Shown: piece by piece, positions 1-8,144 of the stretch
Layout: each line of letters starts with the position of its first letter
Numbering within the stretch: position 1 is the first letter of the stretch
Origin: Pedobacter kyonggii
Lineage (GTDB): Bacteria; Bacteroidota; Bacteroidia; Sphingobacteriales; Sphingobacteriaceae
Direction of reading: 5' to 3'
NCBI RefSeq assembly: GCF_004310665.1
Contig: NZ_SIXF01000024.1
Coordinates: 1-64,000, forward strand
Length of the DNA: 64,000 nt
Position numbers and translations under genes: made by a program
Notes under the pieces: model-generated
Database searches by the model: none
Seen by the model: only the letters and a program-made list of their open reading frames with translations
Told to the model about the DNA's origin: nothing

Positions 1-2
1 TG

Positions 3-287
3 GAAAAAGTACCCGCGTTTATTTCAGCCTGCTATGGGATGATGCTATTGGCAGCGCACGAAACCAACCTGGCCGAAAAGGTTTCTCTGCCTGGAACAAA
101 ATGGTATAAGAATGCGTTGAGGACAAGAACAACAACAGGCGATATACTAAACAGATTCAGAGCAGAAAAATGGCTGGAAAGTATCAGAATCAATTTTTCC
201 GACTTCGTGAACATAGAGAAAAAAATGGCAAAGTTGGAAAAATTAGCCAATCCTATCCTGTCTTCACTTTTTTACATGAGAAATTAG
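3..287 (+). CDS. C-terminal end of a probable transposase (partial)
   Basis: The frame is open from the left edge, so only the last 94 or so residues are present. The visible part has a helical stretch (residues about 5-25), then a WYK...TTGDILNRFRAEKW segment and a lysine-rich tail. The layout, a PKWYK/KWYK motif followed by a T-T/Q-D-I/M-L-N-x-x-R-x-x-x-W motif close to the C-terminus, resembles the ends of some DDE-type insertion-sequence transposases in Bacteroidota. That assignment is from memory of the family and is not certain. The catalytic part lies outside the window, so completeness cannot be judged. No terminal inverted repeat was recognised; the palindrome just downstream is a different kind of structure. 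Confidence 0.45.
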   Translation, partial: EKVPAFISACYGMMLLAAHETNLAEKVSLPGTKWYKNALRTRTTTGDILNRFRAEKWLESIRINFSDFVNIEKKMAKLEKLANPILSSLFYMRN

Positions 288-298
288 CCAAACTCAAG

Positions 299-334
299 AT
301 TCATGGGCGTCGACTTAAGTCGACGCCCATGAAT
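299..334. repeat. Loop-free 36 bp perfect palindrome between convergent genes
   Basis: The two 18 nt halves are exact reverse complements with no spacer (centre CTTAAG at 314-319, flanked by GTCGAC on both sides). It lies between the end of the transposase-like gene and the end of the nucleotidase gene, so it could act as a bidirectional terminator, but there is no T-run. A structurally similar palindrome sits at 38212-38245, also between convergent genes. Confidence 0.85.
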
Positions 335-339
335 TAATA

Positions 340-861
340 TTATAGTAATAAGCCCGCTACTTCTTCCCAGGTATTTACACGTTCATATTCTGTTACAAGT
401 AAATTGTGGGGTGAAGAAAATAATAACGGACGGCCGGCAAAATTCACAAAGTTTTTAATACGGTCGTCGATTATAATATCAACATTCACAATTTTATTTC
501 CGCAAAACATAATGTGTTGCCAATCGATGAAAGGAAAATGTTCGGTCATCCAATCGTACTTATCAATTAATGAATTTCGGAACTCCATCGCCGCCGAAAC
601 GATATAAACATCATATTTCTCCTGTAAGGCCTTAATTACCCGTTGGCTATCTGCAATAACCTCAAGATCGCGAAAAAAACCCGGTTCATTTATATATTCG
701 AACCATTTCTGGTTAACATCTTGCGGAACATGGTGGTAGATTTCGTTTCCAGCGTCAATTTTTAAATCTAAAGGAACGTTAAAATCTCTGTTATAGAGTT
801 TAATAAATTTTCCAAGGGCATCGGCAATTACCTCGTCCATATCAATCGCAATTCTTTCCAT
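340..861 (-). CDS. 5'(3')-deoxyribonucleotidase-like HAD phosphatase (NT5C family)
   Basis: This is a 173-residue HAD-superfamily protein of the 5' nucleotidase, deoxy (C) type, which removes phosphate from deoxynucleoside monophosphates in the cytoplasm. Motif I is DMDEV at residues 7-11, with D7 the expected nucleophile and D9 the acid/base. Motif II is YIVSA at 86-90, and motif IV is IIDDR at 130-134. The Glu after the second Asp of motif I is typical of this family in Bacteroidota. Length fits the family (about 170-200). The gene stands alone, divergent from rpsP. The substrate is inferred from the family and not visible in the sequence. Confidence 0.85.
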   Translation of the reverse strand: MERIAIDMDEVIADALGKFIKLYNRDFNVPLDLKIDAGNEIYHHVPQDVNQKWFEYINEPGFFRDLEVIADSQRVIKALQEKYDVYIVSAAMEFRNSLIDKYDWMTEHFPFIDWQHIMFCGNKIVNVDIIIDDRIKNFVNFAGRPLLFSSPHNLLVTEYERVNTWEEVAGLLL

Positions 862-940
862 TTATACCTGTAAATATTTCGGCGCAAATATCCTGAAAAC
901 AAAGAAATTAAAGTATGTTTTTAATTTACAGTATTTTAGT

Positions 941-948
941 TATCTTTG
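941..948 (+). promoter_or_regulatory. Bacteroidota-type -7 box upstream of rpsP
   Basis: TATCTTTG matches the Bacteroidota -7 consensus TAnnTTTG. It sits 56 nt before the rpsP start, with T-rich DNA (TGTTTTTAATTT) about 20 nt further upstream where the -33 element is expected. Confidence 0.6.
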
Positions 949-1004
949 CAGCCCCGCAGCATGAAGCTCCGGGAACTATGTTGAATACATAAATACAAAA
1001 AGAA

Positions 1005-1577
1005 ATGGCAACTAAAATCAGATTGCAAAGATTCGGTAAAAAAGGAAAACCTTTTTTCCACGTTGTGGTAGCAGATTCTCGCTCTCCACGTGATGGTAAA
1101 TTTATTGAGCGTTTAGGTTCTTACAACCCAAACACCAATCCTGCAACCATCGAAATTAACTTCGAAAAAACTTTAGCTTGGGTAAACAGTGGTGCACAAC
1201 CAACTGATACTGCTCGCGCTATCCTTTCTTACAAAGGCGTTTTGTACAAAAAACACTTAGAAGGTGGTGTTAAAAAAGGAGCTTTAACCCAAGAACAAGC
1301 AGATGAAAAATTTGCAGCTTGGTTAGATGCTAAAGCAGGTAAAATTTCTGGTAAATCAGAAGGTTTAGCCACTTCTAAAGCAGATGCGCGTAAAGCGGCA
1401 TTAGCAGCAGAAGCTAAGAAAAAAGAGGATAAAGCAGCAGCTATCGCAGCTAAAAATGCACCAGTTGCAGAAGAAGTTGTTGAGGAAGAAGTTACTGAAG
1501 AAGCACCAGCTGTTGAAGCTGAAGCAACTGAAGAGGCTCCTGCAGCAGAAGCTACTAAAGAAGAAGGAGCAGAATAA
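1005..1577 (+). CDS. rpsP: 30S ribosomal protein S16
   Basis: Small-subunit ribosomal protein S16, 190 residues. The first 85 or so are the conserved S16 fold ([20 protein letters not shown], then [16 protein letters not shown]). The remaining 100 form a Lys-rich then Ala/Glu-rich extension, much longer than the 80-90 residue E. coli protein. Such acidic tails are usual for S16 in this phylum. It is the first gene of the rpsP-rimM-trmD-rplS cluster. A strong hairpin terminator follows at 1598-1633, so rimM is probably transcribed at least partly on its own. Confidence 0.97.
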   Translation: MATKIRLQRFGKKGKPFFHVVVADSRSPRDGKFIERLGSYNPNTNPATIEINFEKTLAWVNSGAQPTDTARAILSYKGVLYKKHLEGGVKKGALTQEQADEKFAAWLDAKAGKISGKSEGLATSKADARKAALAAEAKKKEDKAAAIAAKNAPVAEEVVEEEVTEEAPAVEAEATEEAPAAEATKEEGAE

Positions 1578-1597
1578 TTTTAATTATTTTGTCTCAT

Positions 1598-1633
1598 AAA
1601 ATAGCGTTCCGAATTTCGGAACGCTATTTTTTT
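1598..1633 (+). terminator. Rho-independent terminator after rpsP
   Basis: A perfect 15 bp stem (1598-1612/1613 with 1615-1629) around a one-base gap is followed by seven T residues at 1627-1633. It lies 20 nt after the rpsP stop. Confidence 0.9.
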
Positions 1634-1642
1634 AACTAAAAA

Positions 1643-1705
1643 TGTCATCCTGAGGCACGAAGGATCTGCCTTATTGTTGTAGATCCTTCGTGCCCCAGGG
1701 TGACA
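1643..1705. repeat. GTCATYCTGAG-type palindromic element, copy 1
   Basis: The left arm 1643-1667 (TGTCATCCTGAGG...GGATCT) and right arm 1681-1705 are near-perfect reverse complements around a 13 nt spacer. It belongs to a family of at least six copies here. It occupies the rpsP-rimM gap, and the in-frame GTG at 1690 lies inside it, which argues against that codon as the rimM start. Confidence 0.85.
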
Positions 1706-1716
1706 AATGCAATTAT

Positions 1717-2244
1717 ATGAAACACGAAGAAGCATTTTATATAGGTTACGTTACCAAAACGAGGGGTTTAAAGGGAGAAGTTCAGGTATTTTTCGAATTT
1801 GATGAATACGAACAACTCGAATTTGATGTGGTATTTGCTGATATGAACGGTAAGCTTGTGCCGTATTTTGTGGCTTCGGCAAAATTGCAGGCCAATAAAA
1901 CAGGCTATTTTAACTTTGATGATGCTGATCATATCGATAAAGTGCAGCCGCTATTAAAAAAGAAATTATACCTGCCCCTATCGCAAATGCCAGAACGAGA
2001 AGAAGGAGAATTTTTCTATACCGATTTTAAAGGCTATTTAGCTATAGATGAAACTTTGGGCGAATTGGGCGAAATTTTGGAAGTAAACGAATATCCACAA
2101 CAATTTGTGGCTACAGTGATGTATAAAGAAACCGAAATCCTATTCCCGCTAAATGAAGATTTTATTGTGGAATATGACGAGGATGAAAAAACACTTACCC
2201 TCGATTTACCTGAAGGTTTGCTAGATATTTATTTAGCGCAATAG
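1717..2244 (+). CDS. rimM: Ribosome maturation factor RimM
   Basis: Assists maturation of the 30S subunit head and binds S19; found between rpsP and trmD in many bacteria. I start it at the ATG at 1717, which gives 175 residues beginning MKHEEAFYIGYVTKTRGLKG. This matches the family N-terminus (GYVxKxxGLKGE). The in-frame GTG at 1690 would add nine residues encoded by a repeat element. The RimM domain covers about residues 7-90, and a PRC-barrel-like domain covers about 95-170 (YLAIDETLGELGEILEV). Size is normal for the family. A short hairpin terminator follows. Confidence 0.95.
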   Translation: MKHEEAFYIGYVTKTRGLKGEVQVFFEFDEYEQLEFDVVFADMNGKLVPYFVASAKLQANKTGYFNFDDADHIDKVQPLLKKKLYLPLSQMPEREEGEFFYTDFKGYLAIDETLGELGEILEVNEYPQQFVATVMYKETEILFPLNEDFIVEYDEDEKTLTLDLPEGLLDIYLAQ

Positions 2245-2251
2245 TAGCTTT

Positions 2252-2277
2252 AACCAGAAACTTTTTTTCTGGTTTTT
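2252..2277 (+). terminator. Terminator after rimM
   Basis: A 9 bp stem AACCAGAAA/TTTCTGGTT (2252-2260 with 2266-2274) runs into a T-run ending at 2277. It separates rimM from the lipoprotein gene that follows. Confidence 0.75.
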
Positions 2278-2290
2278 CGTTCTACCTGTT

Positions 2291-2902
2291 ATGAGGTATT
2301 TACTTATCATCGCAGTAGTTCTTTTTTCTGGCTGCAATCAAGCCGAACAAAGTGATCAGGCCGGAAATAAAACCGCTTTAAATAAAGTACGAAAGATAAC
2401 CCAAAAGGATTCGATCCAAAAAGTTGCTTCCGTAGCATTAAAGGCGTTAAAGGCGAAAGATTACAATCGTTTTGCCTCCTGCTTTCACCCTGTTGAAGGC
2501 GTGCGCTTTTCTCCTTACGGTTTTATAGACTTTACGCATAAACAAATCCTGGCCAAAGATTTTTTAGAAGCCATTGATAAACATTGGATATTGACCTGGG
2601 GACATTACGATGGATCGGGCGAAGCCATTAAGCTAAGGGTTAAACCTTACATCGATCGCTATATTTACAATGCCGATTATGTGGCCGCCGAGAAAGAAGA
2701 CTACGATTCTTTTATCGGTAATGGCAATTCTATCAATAACCTCAAAGAAATTTATCCTCAGCTCCACTTTACTGAATATTATTTTAGTGGTTTTGATCAA
2801 AAATATAACGGTTTAGACTGGAGCAGTTTGAGGCTTGTTTTTAAAAAATATCAGAACGATTATTATTTAGTTGCTGTTATACACGATCAATGGACAACTT
2901 AG
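2291..2902 (+). CDS. Hypothetical lipoprotein between rimM and trmD
   Basis: The 203-residue protein starts with a lipoprotein signal: a hydrophobic core at residues 3-12 and lipobox FSGC with Cys15. The next 25 residues are polar linker. The rest is a mixed alpha/beta domain rich in aromatic residues, with no motif I recognise (segments [14 protein letters not shown] about 98-111 and [17 protein letters not shown] near the end). It probably faces the periplasm. It interrupts the rpsP-rimM-trmD order, with a terminator before it and trmD 58 nt after it. Function unknown. Confidence 0.8.
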   Translation: MRYLLIIAVVLFSGCNQAEQSDQAGNKTALNKVRKITQKDSIQKVASVALKALKAKDYNRFASCFHPVEGVRFSPYGFIDFTHKQILAKDFLEAIDKHWILTWGHYDGSGEAIKLRVKPYIDRYIYNADYVAAEKEDYDSFIGNGNSINNLKEIYPQLHFTEYYFSGFDQKYNGLDWSSLRLVFKKYQNDYYLVAVIHDQWTT

Positions 2903-2921
2903 TAGCAGCAAAATTCTCCTT

Positions 2922-2945
2922 CAGACTAAAGACTTCAGACTAAAG
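2922..2945 (+). repeat. Short tandem repeat in trmD leader
   Basis: CAGACTAAAG occurs at 2922-2931 and 2936-2945 (14 nt period), just before the trmD promoter-like box. Similar ACT-rich near-repeats lie beside several other genes here (16176, 34208, 38254, 43246). Confidence 0.7.
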
Positions 2946-2948
2946 GCT

Positions 2949-2956
2949 TACCTTTG
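2949..2956 (+). promoter_or_regulatory. -7-type box abutting trmD start
   Basis: TACCTTTG fits TAnnTTTG. The ATG at 2961 is only five bases after the final G, so a transcript from this box would begin about at the start codon. No clear -33 element is seen. Confidence 0.4.
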
Positions 2957-2960
2957 CACT

Positions 2961-3635
2961 ATGCGTTTCGATATTATAACAGTTTTGCCCGCTTTATTAG
3001 AAAGTCCGTTTGCTCATTCTATTTTGCAACGTGCGCAAAAAAAAGGCATAGCCGAAATTGTTGTTCATAACCTGAGGGATTATGCCACCAACAAACAAAA
3101 AAGTGTAGACGATTACCAATATGGCGGTGGGAGCGGTATGGTAATGAGTATTGAGCCTTTTGCAGCCTGTATCGAAATGCTTCAGGCAGAAAGAGAATAC
3201 GATGAAATTATTTTCATGAGCCCAGATGGTGTTACTTTAAACCAGAGCACAGCTAACGAATTATCGATTAAAAAGAATATCATTATTTTGTGCGGACACT
3301 ACAAGGGCATTGATCAGCGTATACGCGATATCTTTGTAACAAGGGAGATCTCGGTTGGTGATTATGTTTTAAGCGGTGGCGAGCTTCCTGCAGCGATTGT
3401 GGTAGATGCTGTTGTACGTTTAATCCCGGGTGTTTTAAATGATGAGACCTCTGCATTATCTGATAGTTTTCAGGGGGAACTGCTTGATGCACCGGTTTAT
3501 ACGCGTCCTGCAGACTGGCGTGGACATAAAGTACCCGATGTTTTATTAAGCGGTCATGAAGCTAAGGTAAATGAATGGAGGCACGAACAGGCATTGGAGC
3601 GAACTAAAACACGCCGTCCTGACCTTTTGGAATAA
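2961..3635 (+). CDS. trmD: tRNA (guanine-N1)-methyltransferase TrmD
   Basis: Methylates N1 of G37 next to the anticodon, using S-adenosylmethionine in a trefoil-knot SPOUT fold. I start at 2961 ([17 protein letters not shown]), giving 224 residues. An upstream in-frame start at 2871 would overlap the lipoprotein gene and add residues the family lacks. Family motifs include [11 protein letters not shown] (about 57-67), the [12 protein letters not shown] knot region and [13 protein letters not shown]. The last codons, encoding RRPDLLE-stop, occur again as a 21/22 copy at 8145-8166 just before rplS. That suggests the DNA between the two was inserted at the 3' end of this gene. Confidence 0.96.
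   Translation: MRFDIITVLPALLESPFAHSILQRAQKKGIAEIVVHNLRDYATNKQKSVDDYQYGGGSGMVMSIEPFAACIEMLQAEREYDEIIFMSPDGVTLNQSTANELSIKKNIIILCGHYKGIDQRIRDIFVTREISVGDYVLSGGELPAAIVVDAVVRLIPGVLNDETSALSDSFQGELLDAPVYTRPADWRGHKVPDVLLSGHEAKVNEWRHEQALERTKTRRPDLLE
3613..3634 (+). repeat. trmD 3' end, left copy of att-like direct repeat
   Basis: This 22 nt stretch is within trmD's last codons. It matches 8145-8166 at 21 of 22 positions, in the same orientation, with 4.5 kb between the two. Confidence 0.8.
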
Positions 3636-3698
3636 AATTCCTTGTAAATTATAAAGGTAAATTCTATTTTAGGAGAAACGCTTCTAGTTCCCGATAAT

Positions 3699-4334
3699 AT
3701 GCCCAAACAGATCGTTATTTGTGATGACCATTTACTTTTTTTAAACGGCATTTCCGAACTACTTAAAAATACCGGGAATAACTATGGCATTTTTAAATTC
3801 AGCGATGTACATTCCTGCAGAAACCATTTAATGCATAACATTGCTGATGTTTTCATCTGTGATTTAAATATTAACCACTTTGATGGGTTTGTATTGATTG
3901 AAGAACTCAGATCCCAACTAAAAAATACCAAAATAATTGTTCTCACTGCTTATTACGAAGATTTTCTGATTCAAAAGGCAAAGAAACTGGGTGTGAATGC
4001 TTTCCTGAAAAAAGAAACACCTGCCGAAGAGCTTATCAGTATTATCGAATCAAATAAAGACACAACGTTTTATACCAATAAGAGTTATAAAAAAGGCGAG
4101 AGTGTATATAGTGCCATTGATGGTTCAATCGTCAATAAATTCCGGATATCCAGACAGGAAAAAGAGATTATTAAATTAATCATCAAAGGATTAACCAGTA
4201 AAGAAATTGCTGAAGTACTATTTATCAGCATAACAACCGTAACTACCCACAGGAAGAACATCCACCGGAAGTTGGAAATCAATAACAGTAGTTCGCTCAT
4301 TAAGTTTGCTCATGAGAATAATCTACTTGATTAG
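3699..4334 (+). CDS. LuxR/NarL-type response regulator
   Basis: A 211-residue two-component regulator. The receiver domain covers residues 4-120, with acidic D9/D10, phosphoacceptor D55 (VFICDLN), the VLTA Thr and the FLKK Lys. The LuxR helix-turn-helix is at about 148-200 (GLTSKEIAEVLFISITTVTTH is the recognition region). Its 3' end overlaps the start of the histidine kinase gene by 23 nt, so the two are translationally coupled and almost certainly partners. The pair opens the islet between trmD and rplS. Targets are unknown; the WG-repeat protein gene downstream is a candidate. Confidence 0.93.
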   Translation: MPKQIVICDDHLLFLNGISELLKNTGNNYGIFKFSDVHSCRNHLMHNIADVFICDLNINHFDGFVLIEELRSQLKNTKIIVLTAYYEDFLIQKAKKLGVNAFLKKETPAEELISIIESNKDTTFYTNKSYKKGESVYSAIDGSIVNKFRISRQEKEIIKLIIKGLTSKEIAEVLFISITTVTTHRKNIHRKLEINNSSSLIKFAHENNLLD

Positions 4335-6093
4335 CTTTCTGCTATTCCCGCTATTCTCTTGTGCACAAACCACAAACAAATCAATATCGGTAGTATCCAG
4401 CTATGCTGTAGACCAAAATTCATCGTGGACGAGCGGGGTGCTCCAACGACAAAAATTTAAGCCGTTTAAGCAGAATAGCAAGGTTAATATTGGCTATAAC
4501 AAAGATGCGGCGGTATGGTGCAGATTTATTGTAAAAAACATAAACACTTCACAAAGCACTAAAACATGGTTATGTTTTAACAATAACCATATCGATAGCC
4601 TTAGCCTTTATGATGGTGAAGTAATTAAAACCATTGGCGATAGAACTGTTGGCCAGAGTCCGTTTATTGAAACCCTGGCATTTGAACTTAATCTGCAGCC
4701 TGGCGAAGAAAAATTACTTTGGCTGCGGGTTAAAAAAGAGACTTCCTTTTTAGATTTTTCTTATAGTTTGGAAGATCAGGCTTATTTAGAAAGCAAATCA
4801 TCTCAAAAAACAGCACTGACTTCTTTTTTTATCGGTATGGTGTTTTTGTTGCTTATGATCAATGGGATATTGTTTTTCATGACCAAAAACAGGTTATATG
4901 TTTATTACATTGGCTATTCTATACTAACTGCGTTTTACACGGCAATTACAACCAATTTTGCAAAGCATGTTTTATTTCCTGAGTTTAGGTTTTTTAGCGA
5001 AGGCCGGGTTTACACCGGAGCACTATGGTATATTGCCTTGAGTATTTTTCTTGGGCATTTTTTAAAATTAAAAGAGAACCAGCCCGTTAAGCATAAATTA
5101 ATTATAACCCTGGGAGGCATAAACTTTTTGCTGATTTTAATTTCGATTTCCTTATTAGTGTTTTATAAGGACTTTGAATTTCGCTACTTTTTTGTGTTAG
5201 GCTACATCGTATTCCTGGCTTCTATCGTCGTACTTTTCTGGGCGGCTTTAACACATCTAAAAATTGAAAAAACCCAGGCTATTTATGCGCTTCTTGCCTT
5301 TGCTCCACAGTTTGTATGGGGCGCTTGCTTAATTTTAAAGACATTTGAAATTATTCCAAAATCACTGGGCGATAATTGGATGTTGTTTATCGGCCTTTAT
5401 GAAGTGTTTTTGTTCGGATACGTTTTATCAAGAAATTATATCGATATCTTTTTGAAGAACAACGAGCTGATGCAGCAGGTTATTTTTGAAAAAGAAAGTT
5501 CGTTGAGGGCCATTAGTGAAGTTCAGCTACGTGAGCGGAGAAACATCGCTAACATTATTCACGACAATGTAGGGAGCAAAATTGCCCATATTATTCATCT
5601 TTTTGACATGAAGAATGCCGAGCTTGCCAAGCAAACCATAAACGAACTGGCTGAGGATATTAGAGAGATCTCTCACAAAATACTGCCAAAAGCACTTGAT
5701 GAAGGCGCTTTGATATCTAGCCTGCAAAGTCAGATCTCAAGCCTGAACGCAGGTTTAACAGATGCAAAAATTGAGCTTTTCTGTTATGATTTTCCTGATA
5801 AAATTGATGAAAAATGGATTTATGACTTATATCTTATCGCACTTGAGGTTATAAACAATGCCATTAAGCATGGTAACGCTGAGTTAATTACCATCGAACT
5901 TTACAAATATCCCAAAAATTACCATTTTCAATTTACAGATGATGGGCTTGGCTTCGATCTGCAGAAAACAAGCAAGGGCTTTGGGCTCGAAAACATCGAA
6001 AAGAGAGCAAAGTACTACAAAGGTAATTTCGAAATCAGTAGTGTTAAAAACGAAGGCACTATTATTCAGATCAATATCCCATCCAATCGCTAG
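4312..6093 (+). CDS. 7TMR-DISM sensor histidine kinase
   Basis: Inner-membrane sensor kinase, 593 residues from the ATG at 4312 (a TTG two codons upstream is less likely). It has a signal peptide ending FSCAQ, an extracellular beta-sandwich domain of the 7TMR-DISM type (about 25-165), seven hydrophobic segments between about 175 and 385, and a short linker. The kinase core is of the HisKA_3 type: the H-box contains RRNIANIIHDNVGSKIA, the N-box is EVINNAIKHGNA, and the G boxes are DDGLGFD and GFGLENI. It should phosphorylate the regulator encoded immediately upstream. The ligand is unknown; this sensor class is often linked to carbohydrates or lipids. Confidence 0.92.
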   Translation: MRIIYLISFLLFPLFSCAQTTNKSISVVSSYAVDQNSSWTSGVLQRQKFKPFKQNSKVNIGYNKDAAVWCRFIVKNINTSQSTKTWLCFNNNHIDSLSLYDGEVIKTIGDRTVGQSPFIETLAFELNLQPGEEKLLWLRVKKETSFLDFSYSLEDQAYLESKSSQKTALTSFFIGMVFLLLMINGILFFMTKNRLYVYYIGYSILTAFYTAITTNFAKHVLFPEFRFFSEGRVYTGALWYIALSIFLGHFLKLKENQPVKHKLIITLGGINFLLILISISLLVFYKDFEFRYFFVLGYIVFLASIVVLFWAALTHLKIEKTQAIYALLAFAPQFVWGACLILKTFEIIPKSLGDNWMLFIGLYEVFLFGYVLSRNYIDIFLKNNELMQQVIFEKESSLRAISEVQLRERRNIANIIHDNVGSKIAHIIHLFDMKNAELAKQTINELAEDIREISHKILPKALDEGALISSLQSQISSLNAGLTDAKIELFCYDFPDKIDEKWIYDLYLIALEVINNAIKHGNAELITIELYKYPKNYHFQFTDDGLGFDLQKTSKGFGLENIEKRAKYYKGNFEISSVKNEGTIIQINIPSNR

Positions 6094-6128
6094 TCTGTAA
6101 CTGTTTTGTGAATTCTGTACATGTAAAT

Positions 6129-6146
6129 ATACCCTTTATTGGGTAT
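6129..6146 (+). terminator. Weak hairpin after the histidine kinase
   Basis: ATACCC (6129-6134) and GGGTAT (6141-6146) form a 6 bp stem with a 6 nt loop, followed by only a few T residues. It may be a weak terminator or a 5' leader structure of the next gene. Confidence 0.4.
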
Positions 6147-6206
6147 TTCTGCCAGGGTATCTTTAGTATACTTTAGCTTAATAAAAGCAATACACCCTTT
6201 AAATTG

Positions 6207-7061
6207 ATGGAAATGAAACAATTACTTACGGCAGTACTAAGTGTGCTGGCTATTGCGGGTTATGCGCAAGACTTAAGTCCAAAAAAGAACGAAAGTGGAA
6301 AATACGGATTTGTAAACAAGGCGGGAAAAGAAGTGATTCCTTTTAAGTATGAAAAGACTGGATACAGTTTCCATGAAGGATTAATTGCGGTTAAATTAGA
6401 TGGAAAATACGGATTTATAGATGAAACAGGAAAGGTGGTTATCCCATTCAAATATGATGATGCCATTTACTTTAAAGATGGCTTTGCACAGGTTGAGCTA
6501 AATAAGAAATCGGGTTATATCGATAAAAAGGGCAAGGAAATCACAGCCCTAAAATACGATGTTGCCTTTGATTTTTATGAAGGTATTGCCAAGGTGAGAC
6601 TAGATGAGAAGTATGGTTTTATTGATGTTAGTGGCAGAGAAATTACTCCTTTAAAGTATGAAGACGGAAATAACTTTAAAAATGGTTATGCAAGTGTGAA
6701 ACTAAAGAACAAATGGGGTTTCATCGATAAAACGGGCAAAGAATTTACAAAGTTTAAATACGATTACGCAAAAGATTTTAATGATGGGGTTGCTCCTGTT
6801 GAAAAGAATAAGCTCTATGGCGCCATTGATAAAAACGGAAATGAAATCATCCCTTTCAAGTATAGGTTCATTGCTGATTTTGAGGATGGTTTAGCTAAAG
6901 TTGGGCTTAATGGAAGAGAGGGCTTTATAAACAGAACAGGCGAAGAAGTTATACCGATTAAATACGATGCGGTTGGCAGCTTTGAGAATGGAGTGGCCAG
7001 GTTTAGATTAAACGGCAGATGGGGAGCAATGGATAAAACAGGTAAAGAAATTACACGATAA
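6207..7061 (+). CDS. Secreted WG-repeat protein
   Basis: About 284 residues: a signal peptide (hydrophobic core, then GYAQD), followed by seven full WG repeats of about 34 residues and a partial eighth. Each repeat has the pattern K-x-G-F-I-D-x-x-G-K-E-I-x-P-x-K-Y-D...F-x-x-G-x-A-x-V-x-L. Such repeats form beta-rich, probably superhelical or propeller-like folds thought to bind proteins or peptides. No enzymatic motif is visible. ATG at 6213 is an equally good start, since MKQLL begins a standard signal peptide. It follows the two-component pair by 113 nt on the same strand, so it may be regulated by it; this is inference. Confidence 0.85.
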   Translation: MEMKQLLTAVLSVLAIAGYAQDLSPKKNESGKYGFVNKAGKEVIPFKYEKTGYSFHEGLIAVKLDGKYGFIDETGKVVIPFKYDDAIYFKDGFAQVELNKKSGYIDKKGKEITALKYDVAFDFYEGIAKVRLDEKYGFIDVSGREITPLKYEDGNNFKNGYASVKLKNKWGFIDKTGKEFTKFKYDYAKDFNDGVAPVEKNKLYGAIDKNGNEIIPFKYRFIADFEDGLAKVGLNGREGFINRTGEEVIPIKYDAVGSFENGVARFRLNGRWGAMDKTGKEITR

Positions 7062-7073
7062 ATAAACATTGAC

Positions 7074-7547
7074 ATGAAAAAAGTAACAGTATTGTTTTTT
7101 TTACTTTACGGATCTTTCGCCTTTGGCCAGGAGACTTATGAGAACAAGAAATTAGCCTTGATTAATGATATTTTTTATAAAACAACAAGGCAAAACATCA
7201 ACTCCTTTATGAAGGATAAAGGTTTTGAAAAAGGTGATGTTGAAGAAGGGGAAGATGAGGTTAAAGAAATATTGGCCTTCGACTCCAAATTTGATATGAT
7301 GGAGGTGTCTTATGCGAAAAATGATAAAATTTCGACTATAGTTTGCATTTTTTCAGGTGCGATTAATGTGGCATTTATCGACATGGAGCTGAAAAACAAG
7401 GGATATACAGCTAAAGTTGTTAAACAATCTATAGATGGACAGCCGGTTAATAAAAGTATCTGGAGTAAATCCGGAACGAAGTACAATTTTGTTACCTATG
7501 CCGATGAAAAGGAAAAAATAGGCGTTTTAGGCTATGGGGTATATTAG
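7074..7547 (+). CDS. Hypothetical secreted protein
   Basis: 157 residues with a clear signal peptide (MKKVTVLFFLLYGSFAFGQ, cleavage after FGQ). The mature part is small, charged and without recognised motifs. A repeated aromatic/acidic pattern around DDVEEGEDEVKEI and a C-terminal YADEKEKIGVLGYGVY are the most notable segments. It begins 12 nt after the WG-repeat gene and so is probably co-transcribed with it. Function unknown. Confidence 0.75.
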   Translation: MKKVTVLFFLLYGSFAFGQETYENKKLALINDIFYKTTRQNINSFMKDKGFEKGDVEEGEDEVKEILAFDSKFDMMEVSYAKNDKISTIVCIFSGAINVAFIDMELKNKGYTAKVVKQSIDGQPVNKSIWSKSGTKYNFVTYADEKEKIGVLGYGVY

Positions 7548-7585
7548 GAATTGTTGTTAAAACCGGATCGGGTTACTTGAATAAA

Positions 7586-8074
7586 ATGAAACTCAAAGGC
7601 GCAGAAAAACAGTTTTGGTGGCATTTTGGACATATTACCGAAGCTAAAAACATCCCTACAGAACTGCCTGGTTTTGCCAGCATCGATTCGTTGGTTGATG
7701 ATGAGTATTTAGCCATGCTTTTTGCAAAAGTTTCGGTTATGGGGAGTATTTATTTGAAAGAAACAAGGATAACAGATGAAGGGGTGAAATTGATCAGCAA
7801 TGTCAGGCAACTTAAAGATTTAACCCTGATGAAGCATGAAAATATTACCAAAGCGTGTTTGCCTTATCTGAACAAACTAACCGATTTGGAATACCTCGAT
7901 ATTTGGAAAACTAAAATCAGGTTAGAAGATATAACGGTTTTAAAAGATTTAAAGAACCTTAAAGAGCTGCATATATCGCCTAACGATGAAGGTGTAGAAG
8001 AAAGTTGGGATGCTATTTTGGAAAAGATAATTAAAGCGGAAGAAACGTTGCCCAATTGTATTATTCACACTTGA
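7586..8074 (+). CDS. Small leucine-rich-repeat-like protein
   Basis: 162 residues from the ATG at 7586; the TTG at 7577 would add three residues. There is no signal peptide. Residues about 50-150 carry three or four degenerate leucine-rich repeats (LKDLTLMKHENITKACLPYL; LEYLDIWKTKIRLEDI; LKNLKELHISPND) like those in cytoplasmic LRR proteins of this phylum. It is the last gene of the islet, ahead of the displaced copy of the trmD tail. Probably a protein-binding module; partner unknown. Confidence 0.7.
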   Translation: MKLKGAEKQFWWHFGHITEAKNIPTELPGFASIDSLVDDEYLAMLFAKVSVMGSIYLKETRITDEGVKLISNVRQLKDLTLMKHENITKACLPYLNKLTDLEYLDIWKTKIRLEDITVLKDLKNLKELHISPNDEGVEESWDAILEKIIKAEETLPNCIIHT

Positions 8075-8144
8075 TATCATCAATTGTTAAATAATTTAGC
8101 TCAGAATATTGAATGCTGAATTTCGTGATATATTCGCGAATAGT

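Noticed and set aside
1690-1716. GTG start for rimM
   Set aside because: The added residues are encoded by a palindromic repeat; the ATG at 1717 matches the family start.
3699-8074. Prophage or conjugative element behind trmD
   Set aside because: No integrase, capsid, relaxase or replication gene is present; only the att-like repeat supports mobility.
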